A program made the position numbers and the translations under genes. Source: an uncultured Oscillospiraceae bacterium (lineage in GTDB: Bacteria > Bacillota > Clostridia > Oscillospirales > Ruminococcaceae). From it: a stretch of 20,263 nt of DNA. This document shows positions 15,192 through 20,263 of the stretch, in pieces. The notes under the pieces are model-generated. The model did not search any database, was not told the origin of the DNA, and saw only the letters and a program-made list of their open reading frames with translations. How positions within the stretch are numbered: position 1 is the first letter of the stretch; the number at the start of each line of letters is the position of its first letter. The stretch lies in assembly GCA_934232845.1 (NCBI GenBank), contig CAKQGD010000031.1, positions 1 through 20,263 of the forward strand, given 5' to 3'.

Positions 15192-15920
15192 TTATCTTGA
15201 AAACAGCGGTCGCAAAAGAAGAAACAGCACGGGCTGGTGCAGCAGGTATACGGGCAGAGCGTGCCGCCCCAAGCGGGAGAGCGCCGGCACGGGATCGCGG
15301 CGCAGCGCGTCGGGAAAACCCCGCCGTTCCCAGAACGCGCCGAGTGCGCCTCCTGCGAAGAAAACGGGCGCCCATGGCAGCAGGGGAAAATAGTCGGCGC
15401 TGAAAAAAGACGGATCCCAAAGACCGAGCCAGCCCAGTCCCGCGGGAGGCGGGGGAAGAAGCAGCTCTCCGGCAAAGGGAACCGTCAGAACTCCTTCGGG
15501 CAGACGGCGCAGCAAAACGGCCGAAACGGCGCACAGGCCCAGAGAGATGCCCGGCGCCCGCCGAACGGCACGCCCCAGACCCGCCGCCCAGAGCAGGCGG
15601 CAGAAACCCAGACAGTGCAGCACGCCGAACAGAATTCTCTGCGAAGGAAGAAAGACCGCGGTGGCCCCGGTGAGCAGCAGGCCAGCACCCAGCGTCAGCG
15701 CCCCGCGGCGCAGATTGCTGTGCGAGAGAACACAGGATACGCCCGACAGCACAAACAGCGTGCAGACGGCGGCGTACCGGGCCGCAAGAAAGAGGGGGCT
15801 TTGCAGAAACGGCAGGGATACGCCGCAGAACGCCGTCAGGTCGTAGCACAGGTGGTGCAGCACGACAAGCGCGGCGATCATGCCGCGCGCCGCGTCGATC
15901 AGGGGAAAGCGCTCGCGCAT
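15192..15920 (-). CDS. DUF1624 membrane protein, heparan-alpha-glucosaminide N-acetyltransferase-like
   Basis: A 242-residue integral membrane protein with about six or seven hydrophobic segments. The N-terminal signature RFPLIDAARGMIAALVVLHH and LCYDL matches the catalytic domain grouped as DUF1624/HGSNAT-like, whose members are thought to move acyl groups across the membrane onto sugars. SRLGRHALPVYLLHQP near the C-terminus is the closing motif seen in this and related acyltransferase families. The substrate is unknown; modification of a cell-wall or surface glycan is a guess. ATG 15920 has AAGGAGA 7 bases ahead; a longer frame to 16016 would run across the promoter and is rejected. It is divergent from the rpmG cluster. 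Confidence 0.8.
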   Translation of the reverse strand: MRERFPLIDAARGMIAALVVLHHLCYDLTAFCGVSLPFLQSPLFLAARYAAVCTLFVLSGVSCVLSHSNLRRGALTLGAGLLLTGATAVFLPSQRILFGVLHCLGFCRLLWAAGLGRAVRRAPGISLGLCAVSAVLLRRLPEGVLTVPFAGELLLPPPPAGLGWLGLWDPSFFSADYFPLLPWAPVFFAGGALGAFWERRGFPDALRRDPVPALSRLGRHALPVYLLHQPVLFLLLRPLFSR

Positions 15921-15966
15921 GAGACCATCTCCTTTTTTAAAGAAAAACCGCTTTCCGTGCGGCTTT

Positions 15967-15995
15967 TTTATAGAAACAGCTTGACTTGTGTCCAA
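15967..15995 (-). promoter_or_regulatory. promoter of the DUF1624 gene
   Basis: On the minus strand TTGGAC (15995-15990), 17-base spacer and TATAAA (15972-15967). It physically interleaves with the divergent rpmG promoter, so the two cannot easily be occupied by polymerase at once. Confidence 0.62.
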
Positions 15996-16010
15996 AGGGT
16001 GTGGTATGAT
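15981..16010 (+). promoter_or_regulatory. promoter of the rpmG-secE-nusG cluster
   Basis: TTGACT (15981-15986), 18-base spacer and TATGAT (16005-16010). The leader to rpmG is about 104 bases; it contains a small GGGC/GCCC hairpin with a T-rich loop but nothing I recognise as a riboswitch. Confidence 0.7.
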
Positions 16011-16120
16011 ATCCATACCTCAAAGAGGGCTTATTTTTTTGTGCCCAAAAAATGGGGAAGGAATACGGCCTCACTCGGCGAGGAAGGCAGAAAAAAATCC
16101 GTGATACAGGAGGTGCCGAA

Positions 16121-16270
16121 ATGCGGGTAAAAATCACTTTGGCTTGCACGGAATGCAAGCAGCGCAACTACAACACGATGAAGAACAAGAAAAACGATCC
16201 GGACAGACTGGAAATGAACAAGTACTGCAGGTTCTGCAAGAAACACACCCTTCACAAGGAAACGAAGTAA
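16121..16270 (+). CDS. rpmG: 50S ribosomal protein L33
   Basis: A 49-residue basic protein with two CxxC knuckles (C9/C12 and C36/C39), the zinc-binding form of L33. Its length is exactly that of the family. It is a component of the large ribosomal subunit near the E site. ATG 16121 follows AGGAGGTG with a short spacer. Its place directly before secE and nusG is the standard Firmicutes order. Under zinc limitation many Firmicutes swap this for a Cys-free paralogue; none is in this window. Confidence 0.96.
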   Translation: MRVKITLACTECKQRNYNTMKNKKNDPDRLEMNKYCRFCKKHTLHKETK

Positions 16271-16288
16271 AGAAAGGAAGGAATCCAC

Positions 16289-16504
16289 ATGGCAGAAAAC
16301 GTCAAGAAGCCTTCCGTCTTTGCGCGCATCGCGAAATTTTTCCGCGATCAGAAGGGCGAGATCAAGAAAATCGTCTGGCCGTCCAAGAAGCAGACATTCA
16401 ACAACACCAAGGTTGTGCTGATCGCGGTCGCGCTCACGGCCGTCGCGGTGTGCTGCTTTGACTGGCTGCTCGGCGCTCTGATCGCTTTCCTGATTAACCT
16501 GTGA
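16289..16504 (+). CDS. secE: preprotein translocase subunit SecE
   Basis: A 71-residue protein of the short, single-span type found in Gram-positive bacteria. The conserved amphipathic region GEIKKIVWPSKKQTFNNT is at 23-40, followed by one membrane helix at about 41-69. SecE clamps SecY in the SecYEG channel. ATG 16289 is preceded by GGAAGG. It lies 18 bases after rpmG and 12 bases before nusG, so the three are surely cotranscribed. Confidence 0.96.
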   Translation: MAENVKKPSVFARIAKFFRDQKGEIKKIVWPSKKQTFNNTKVVLIAVALTAVAVCCFDWLLGALIAFLINL

Positions 16505-16516
16505 CGGAGGACGATC

Positions 16517-17038
16517 ATGTCAGAGCAAGCGAGATGGTACGTCGTCCACACCTATTCGGGATATGAGAACAAGGTTGCGACCAGCATTGAAAACGCGGTG
16601 GAAAACCGCAAGCTGGGCGACTTGATCTGCGAAGTGCGCGTGCCGACCGAGACCGTCACCGAGATTAAGGACAATCAAAAACGCGAGGTCGAGCGCAAGA
16701 TATTCCCCGGCTACGTGCTCATCAAAATGGTGATGAACGACGAAACGTGGTATATCGTGCGCAATATCCGCGGCGTGACCGGCTTCGTCGGACCCGGGTC
16801 CAAGCCCGTTCCCCTGACGGAGGAAGAAGTACAGCGCCTCGGCGTCGAGACCAATGAGATCGAGATCAACTTCGCGGTGGGCGACAGCGTGTCGATTATA
16901 GACGGCTATTTTGCCGGGTTTATCGGACGCGTCAACCAAATCGAAAAGGAAAAGGGACTGGTCCGCGTGACCGTCTCCATGATGGGCAAGGATGTGCCGG
17001 TCGAGCTTTCGCTCGAGCAGGTCTCCGTGCTCTCCTGA
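16517..17038 (+). CDS. nusG: transcription termination/antitermination protein NusG
   Basis: A 173-residue transcription elongation factor that binds RNA polymerase and influences pausing, Rho-dependent termination and coupling to ribosomes. The NGN domain starts WYVVHTYSGYENKV (7-20) and includes KIFPGYVLIKM (61-71); the KOW domain begins around VGDSVSIIDGYFAGFIGRV (121-139). Length and both domains are standard. ATG 16517 follows GGAGG with 6-7 bases spacing. rplK starts 131 bases further on. Confidence 0.97.
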   Translation: MSEQARWYVVHTYSGYENKVATSIENAVENRKLGDLICEVRVPTETVTEIKDNQKREVERKIFPGYVLIKMVMNDETWYIVRNIRGVTGFVGPGSKPVPLTEEEVQRLGVETNEIEINFAVGDSVSIIDGYFAGFIGRVNQIEKEKGLVRVTVSMMGKDVPVELSLEQVSVLS

Positions 17039-17108
17039 CTTTTGGCAAATTACGAAAATCCGCGCGGCAGAAGAAAAAGCCGCAGATGGGCCGGTGATCC
17101 GCCGGCCT

Positions 17109-17145
17109 GTGGGAGGGGGACTCCGCTTCCCCGCAGAGGAACCAC
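17109..17145 (+). promoter_or_regulatory. L1-binding-type hairpin before rplK
   Basis: GTGGGAGG (17109-17116), an inner GGGG...CCCC stem and a closing CCAC (17142-17145) reproduce the signature of the ribosomal protein L1 target used for autogenous control of the rplK-rplA unit. It ends 24 bases before the rplK start, close to its ribosome binding site (GGAGGTG). The same pattern recurs before rplA. Assignment is by pattern memory, not by a covariance model. Confidence 0.55.
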
Positions 17146-17169
17146 TAATTTTGGAGGTGCAAATTCACT

Positions 17170-17595
17170 ATGGCACAGAAAGTCGTAGGCTATATCAAGC
17201 TGCAGATCCCGGCCGGCAAGGCAACTCCGGCCCCGCCCGTCGGCCCCGCGCTGGGCCAGCACGGCGTCAACATCATGGCATTCACCAAGGAATTCAACGA
17301 GCGCACGAAGAAGGATGTCGGCATGGTCATTCCGGTCGTCATCACCGTCTTCGCGGACCGCTCCTTCTCCTTCATCACCAAGACTCCGCCCGCGGCCGTT
17401 CTCATCAAGAAGGCTGTCGGACTCGAGAGCGGCTCCGGCGTGCCGAATAAGCAGAAGGTCGCCAAGATCACCAGAAAGCAGCTCGAAGAGATCGCGAACA
17501 TCAAGATGCCCGACCTCAACGCCGCGAACCTCGAAGCCGCGGTCAGCATGGTCGCCGGCACCTGCCGCAGCATGGGCGTTGAAATCGCCGACTGA
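17170..17595 (+). CDS. rplK: 50S ribosomal protein L11
   Basis: A 141-residue large-subunit protein, the normal length. The N-terminal domain has the proline-rich switch KLQIPAGKATPAPPVGPALG followed by QHGVNIMAF; the C-terminal domain has the rRNA-binding KITRKQLEEIANIKMPDLNA. L11 forms the GTPase-associated centre together with 23S rRNA and the L10-L7/L12 stalk encoded downstream, and senses uncharged tRNA with RelA-type enzymes. ATG 17170 has TTGGAGGTG 9 bases ahead. Confidence 0.97.
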   Translation: MAQKVVGYIKLQIPAGKATPAPPVGPALGQHGVNIMAFTKEFNERTKKDVGMVIPVVITVFADRSFSFITKTPPAAVLIKKAVGLESGSGVPNKQKVAKITRKQLEEIANIKMPDLNAANLEAAVSMVAGTCRSMGVEIAD

Positions 17596-17630
17596 ATGAG
17601 TACGCGCGGGTGAAAACAGCCCCGCACACA

Positions 17631-17659
17631 GTGGGAGGAACAATACTCCGTTTGACCAC
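17631..17659 (+). promoter_or_regulatory. L1-binding-type hairpin before rplA
   Basis: GTGGGAGG (17631-17638), then ACTCCG and a closing CCAC (17656-17659), just ahead of the rplA ribosome binding site AAGGAGG (17663-17669). The element mimics the L1 site of 23S rRNA and would let excess L1 block translation. A separate GCGGG/CCCGC hairpin (17606-17625) precedes it. Confidence 0.62.
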
Positions 17660-17676
17660 ATCAAGGAGGAAAAGGT

Positions 17677-18390
17677 ATGAAGCACGGAAAGAATTACAAC
17701 GCGAGCGCACAGCTCGTTGAAAAAACCAAGTTTTATGAGCCCGACGAGGCACTGGGTCTCTGCGTACAGACCGCCAAGGCGAAGTTTGACGAGACCGTCG
17801 AGTGCCACATCCGTTTGGGCGTCGATTCCCGCCATGCGGACCAGCAGGTCCGCGGCGCCGTCGTTCTTCCGAACGGCACCGGTAAGTCCGTCCGCGTCGT
17901 CGCATTCTGCAAGGGCGACAACGTGGCCAAGGCGCAGGCGGCGGGCGCCGAGTATATCGGCGATGCCGATCTCGCACAGAAGATCGCCGGCGGCTGGCTC
18001 GACTTTGACGTCGTGATCGCCACCCCCGACATGATGGGCGTAATCGGCCGTCTCGGTAAGATCCTCGGTCCGCGCGGCATGATGCCGAACCCCAAGGCCG
18101 GCACCGTCACCCCCGACATTGCCAAGGCTGTCACCGAGGCGAAAGCCGGTAAGATCGAGTACCGCCTCGACAAGACCAACATCATTCACTGCCCGATCGG
18201 CAAGGTTTCCTTCGGCGCCGAAAAGCTCAAGGAAAACTTCGATGCTCTGATGGGCGCCGTCGTCAAGGCGAAGCCCGCCGCGGCGAAGGGCCAGTATGTC
18301 AAGAGCTGCGTCGTTGCCTCCACCATGGGCCCCGGCGTGCGTATCAGCACCGCCAAGTTCCAGGGTACGGCCGTCGCCGCCGAGCAGTAA
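17677..18390 (+). CDS. rplA: 50S ribosomal protein L1
   Basis: A 237-residue large-subunit protein that forms the L1 stalk at the E site and also represses its own operon. Conserved segments are HIRLGVDSRHADQQVRGAVV, LPNGTGKSVRVVAF, VIGRLGKILGPRGMMPNPK and GTVTPDI. Length is typical. ATG 17677 has AAGGAGG 7 bases upstream. It is in an operon with rplK, separated by 81 bases that hold the L1-type hairpin. Confidence 0.97.
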   Translation: MKHGKNYNASAQLVEKTKFYEPDEALGLCVQTAKAKFDETVECHIRLGVDSRHADQQVRGAVVLPNGTGKSVRVVAFCKGDNVAKAQAAGAEYIGDADLAQKIAGGWLDFDVVIATPDMMGVIGRLGKILGPRGMMPNPKAGTVTPDIAKAVTEAKAGKIEYRLDKTNIIHCPIGKVSFGAEKLKENFDALMGAVVKAKPAAAKGQYVKSCVVASTMGPGVRISTAKFQGTAVAAEQ

Positions 18391-18398
18391 GAAATTTC

Positions 18399-18427
18399 TT
18401 GACAAGCCCGCGTTTTGCGGGTATAAT
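18399..18427 (+). promoter_or_regulatory. perfect consensus promoter for rplJ-rplL
   Basis: TTGACA (18399-18404), exactly 17 bases, TATAAT (18422-18427): both hexamers are perfect. It begins 9 bases after the rplA stop. The last 15 bases of the spacer are an inverted repeat, CCCGC-gtttt-GCGGG (18407-18421). Confidence 0.9.
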
Positions 18428-18433
18428 CAGTCT

Positions 18434-18578
18434 GTTGCGATCCAAAGACAGCAGGTGCCGTATGGCGTAAGCGTTTTCCGCCTGCCGAGGAAAGAGAACA
18501 TTCTGCGATGAATACGGCGAAACGCCGTTTGCAGGGGCCTTTCTTCCCGTCCTTTGGAGGGGGAGAGGGGCCTTTTTT
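18434..18578 (+). ncRNA. L10 leader (autoregulatory mRNA leader)
   Basis: Downstream of the promoter the transcript contains the L10-leader signature: gacagcaggtgcc (about 18447-18459), gtaag, and gcctgccgagg (18480-18490), which together form the kink-turn-type binding site for L10(L12)4. It ends in the attenuator hairpin at 18536-18578. Excess L10-L12 complex binding the leader is known to lower expression of rplJL in Firmicutes. Boundaries are estimates from the promoter and the terminator. Confidence 0.78.
18536..18578 (+). terminator. attenuator terminator in the L10 leader
   Basis: A 13-bp stem with several G-T pairs (18536-18548 against 18560-18572) is followed by six T (18573-18578), 54 bases ahead of rplJ. 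GCAGG at 18531-18535 is complementary to CCTGC at 18481-18485, a possible alternative pairing linking L10 binding to termination. Confidence 0.72.
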
Positions 18579-18632
18579 CGTTCCTTCTCTGTGATCGGAC
18601 GCAAACGATTTTTTCGGGAGGTGAACAAACAA

Positions 18633-19169
18633 ATGGCAAGCGAAAAGATTCTGGCTCAGAAGCAGGCCAAGGTAGCGGATCTCGCCGGCAAGATGCAGAA
18701 CTCCGTCGCGGGCGTCCTCGTGGACTACAAGGGCATCAGCGTGGCGGACGACACCAAGCTGCGCCGCGAGCTGCGCGAAGCGGGCGTACACTACTTTGTG
18801 GTCAAGAACACCATGCTCGAGCGCGCCGCCGATCAGGTCGGCTACGGCGATCTTAAGGAGCATCTCTCCGGCACGTCCGCCCTTGCGATCAGCGAAAGCG
18901 ATCAGGTGGCCGCCGCGAAGATTCTGTCCAAGTATGCCGAGGGCAGCAAGGGAAAATTCACCGTCAAGGCCGGCTATGTCGACGGTGCGGTGATTACCGC
19001 GGAAAAGGTTACCGAACTCGGTAAGCTGCCCAACCGCGAGGGACTTCTCTCGATGCTGCTTTCCGCAATGACCGGCAACCTCAGAGGACTGGCCTGCGCG
19101 ATCAACGCGATCGCAGAAAAGCAGGAGGCTCCCGCACAGGAGGCCGCCGAAGCTCCCGCCGCGGAATAA
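18633..19169 (+). CDS. rplJ: 50S ribosomal protein L10
   Basis: A 178-residue protein that anchors L7/L12 dimers on the ribosomal stalk. Visible family features are the N-terminal VADLAGKMQNSVAGVLVDYK, RRELREAGVHYFVVKNTMLE and HLSGTSALAI, and a C-terminal Ala/Glu-rich helix (after NAIAEKQE) that carries the L12 binding sites. ATG 18633 is chosen because GGGAGGTG (18616-18623) is 9 bases ahead; an open frame to 18591 is chance. Transcribed from its own promoter through the L10 leader, and also by read-through from rplA. Confidence 0.96.
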   Translation: MASEKILAQKQAKVADLAGKMQNSVAGVLVDYKGISVADDTKLRRELREAGVHYFVVKNTMLERAADQVGYGDLKEHLSGTSALAISESDQVAAAKILSKYAEGSKGKFTVKAGYVDGAVITAEKVTELGKLPNREGLLSMLLSAMTGNLRGLACAINAIAEKQEAPAQEAAEAPAAE

Positions 19170-19227
19170 GCGGTCAAAAGCTTCTTTTTCTTACAAAATC
19201 ATCATAAAATAATAGGAGGGTACAACC

Positions 19228-19605
19228 ATGGCTTCTGAGAAGATCATGAAATTCGTAGAAGATATCAAGGGCCTGACCGTTCTCGAACTCAACGAGCTGG
19301 TCAAGGCGATCGAGGAGGAGTTCGGCGTTTCCGCTGCGGCTCCCGTCGTAATGGCCGGCGGCGCTGCTCCCGCGGCTGCCGCTGCCGAGGAGAAGACCGA
19401 GTTTGACGTCGTCCTCGTCGAGGCGGGCGCTGCCAAGATGGGCGTCATCAAGCTCGTCAAGGAAGTTTGCGGTCTGGGCCTCAAGGAGTCCAAGGACCTC
19501 GTTGACAACGCTCCCAAGCCCCTCAAGACCGGCGTTTCCAAGGCTGAGGCCGACGAGCTTGCCGCTAAGTTCACCGAGGCCGGCGCAAAGGTCGAGGTCA
19601 AGTAA
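19228..19605 (+). CDS. rplL: 50S ribosomal protein L7/L12
   Basis: A 125-residue acidic stalk protein that recruits translation GTPases. It has the N-terminal dimerisation domain (about 1-33, IKGLTVLELNELVKAIEEEF), a flexible Ala-rich hinge (about 36-55), and the C-terminal factor-binding domain with EKTEFDVVLVEAGAAKMGVI and KEVCGLGLKESKDLVDNAPK. Strong AGGAGGG site before ATG 19228. It is the last gene of the cluster before a terminator. Confidence 0.97.
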   Translation: MASEKIMKFVEDIKGLTVLELNELVKAIEEEFGVSAAAPVVMAGGAAPAAAAAEEKTEFDVVLVEAGAAKMGVIKLVKEVCGLGLKESKDLVDNAPKPLKTGVSKAEADELAAKFTEAGAKVEVK

Positions 19606-19626
19606 TCCTATCCCTTATTTTAAAAC

Positions 19627-19652
19627 AAAGAGCAGGCTTCGGCCTGCTCTTT
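19627..19652 (+). terminator. rplL terminator with TTCG loop
   Basis: Perfect 11-bp stem (AAAGAGCAGGC 19627-19637 with 19642-19652) closed by a TTCG tetraloop and followed by a T-rich tail, 21 bases after rplL. It separates rplJL from whatever lies to the right. Confidence 0.92.
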
Positions 19653-20140
19653 TCTTATGAATGCGCTGTAAAGCACAAAGTGGAGCAGGCGGACAGCCCA
19701 GCAATTCCCGAGTCGTCACGTTCCCTTGCCGGGGAAAGGAGATTCTGCCTTGGCAGAAGTACCCCGCAAAAGCCGATTGGCGTGCTCTTATAAGAGAGGA
19801 AGCCGAACGGGTGAGAGCGCGCAATCAAAACCGGCAGCGGCAAGCAGGAGCGCCTGCTGATGTTACATATCGCAGGCGGGCAAACGCGTTGCTGCGTCTG
19901 CAAAGGTCGGCTTCGCCGGCGATCCGCGCATCTGCCGAATGCCGCTCGGTTTGCGCTTCGGGCGCCGCGATTTTTTGCGCTGTTCTTTTCTTCTGCACGG
20001 TCACGTCTCCTCTTTTCTATGGAAAAGGGAGCCGTTTTTTATTTTAAAAACGGCGGCTTCGCCGCAAAAACGCAGTCTGTCCGCGGTTTGTAACTGTGGA
20101 TCGGGTGAAAATCTCACGCAAAAGACAAAACGGCGAAAAA
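19653..20140. other. intergenic stretch without a convincing gene
   Basis: About 490 GC-rich bases. The longest plus-strand frame (19661-20047, up to 128 residues) starts 8 bases after the rplL terminator, has no plausible ribosome binding site, and changes from Arg/Gln-rich to a hydrophobic Cys/Phe-rich end, which looks like chance. A hairpin GCCGTTTTT/AAAAACGGC (20031-20054) is followed by a second GCGGC/GCCGC hairpin, neither with a T-run. I recognise no RNA gene. Confidence 0.45.
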
Positions 20141-20164
20141 AATAATGACAAACCTGTCATTATT
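20141..20164. repeat. 10-bp perfect inverted repeat in AT-rich DNA
   Basis: AATAATGACA (20141-20150), four-base spacer AACC, TGTCATTATT (20155-20164). Its symmetry and position about 56 bases upstream of a promoter suggest a repressor or activator operator. No T-run follows in the pattern of a terminator. Confidence 0.5.
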
Positions 20165-20219
20165 ATGTTAAACTTATGAAAAAAAAAAAAAAAAAAATGA
20201 CAACAAATTAAAATAATAG

Positions 20220-20248
20220 TTGCAATATGGAAATTTTGCTGTTATATT
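20220..20248 (+). promoter_or_regulatory. promoter firing out of the right edge
   Basis: TTGCAA (20220-20225), 17-base spacer, TATATT (20243-20248). Predicted to drive a gene beyond 20263; in related genomes rpoB is the expected neighbour, but the gene is not in the window. Confidence 0.5.
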
Positions 20249-20263
20249 TTGTAACAAGGACGG

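Noticed and set aside
17050..18405. 451-residue open frame antisense to rplK and rplA
   Set aside because: Both ribosomal genes are certain; the antisense protein has no recognisable motif.
19661..20047. 128-residue open frame after rplL
   Set aside because: No ribosome binding site, starts right after a terminator, composition changes along its length, and no recognisable domain.
1..20263. CRISPR arrays, complete insertion sequences, tRNA genes
   Set aside because: I saw no direct-repeat array, no transposase-like frame and no cloverleaf; a tRNA scan was not possible by eye over the whole window.

Overview
The window looks like chromosomal DNA of a GC-rich, spore-forming member of the Clostridia (an Oscillospiraceae/Ruminococcaceae-like lineage). 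The reasons are a Gram-positive translation-gene cluster (rpmG-secE-nusG-rplK-rplA-rplJ-rplL), a sporulation phosphatase (spoIIE), the non-discriminating type of GltX expected in such bacteria, type III pantothenate kinase, strong AAGGAGG-type ribosome binding sites and frequent GTG starts. The placement is an inference from gene content; no species can be named from the sequence alone.

Layout. Positions 1-86 are the 3' tail of a 5S rRNA and its terminator, so an rRNA operon lies to the left. Next to it (about 119-885, minus strand) is a wrecked prophage head module: part of a minor head protein, the end of a scaffold protein and the first ~98 codons of a P22-type coat protein, in normal phage order but with an internal deletion and a cut end. 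Positions 883-1739 hold a single-gene unit for a COG3910-like ATPase. On the minus strand follow a DUF1846 protein and spoIIE; divergent from spoIIE is gltX (+), then a 60-residue unknown protein and a dihydroorotase-like amidohydrolase. A gap of about 750 bases contains only terminators and no gene I can defend.

Positions 9787-12816 carry coenzyme A genes: coaX (-) and coaBC (+), with a GNAT acetyltransferase gene between them that is interrupted by one in-frame TAG. Then come a DUF1905 gene broken by one extra base, a phosphohexomutase (-) and a DUF1624 membrane acyltransferase (-).

From 15981 to 19652 lies the ribosomal/transcription cluster. Its controls can be read directly: a promoter before rpmG that is interleaved with a divergent promoter for the DUF1624 gene, two look-alike L1-binding hairpins (before rplK and before rplA), and an L10 leader with its own consensus promoter and an attenuator terminator before rplJ-rplL. 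A TTCG-loop terminator closes the cluster. rpoB, the usual next gene, does not follow at once: there are about 490 bases without a convincing gene, then a sharply AT-rich block (20141-20263) with a 10-bp inverted repeat, a run of 19 A and a promoter firing out of the window.

Most of the window is ordinary housekeeping DNA. I found no convincing new system; the points most worth a second look are the amber codon in the GNAT gene, the prophage scar against the rRNA operon, and the AT-rich block at the right edge.
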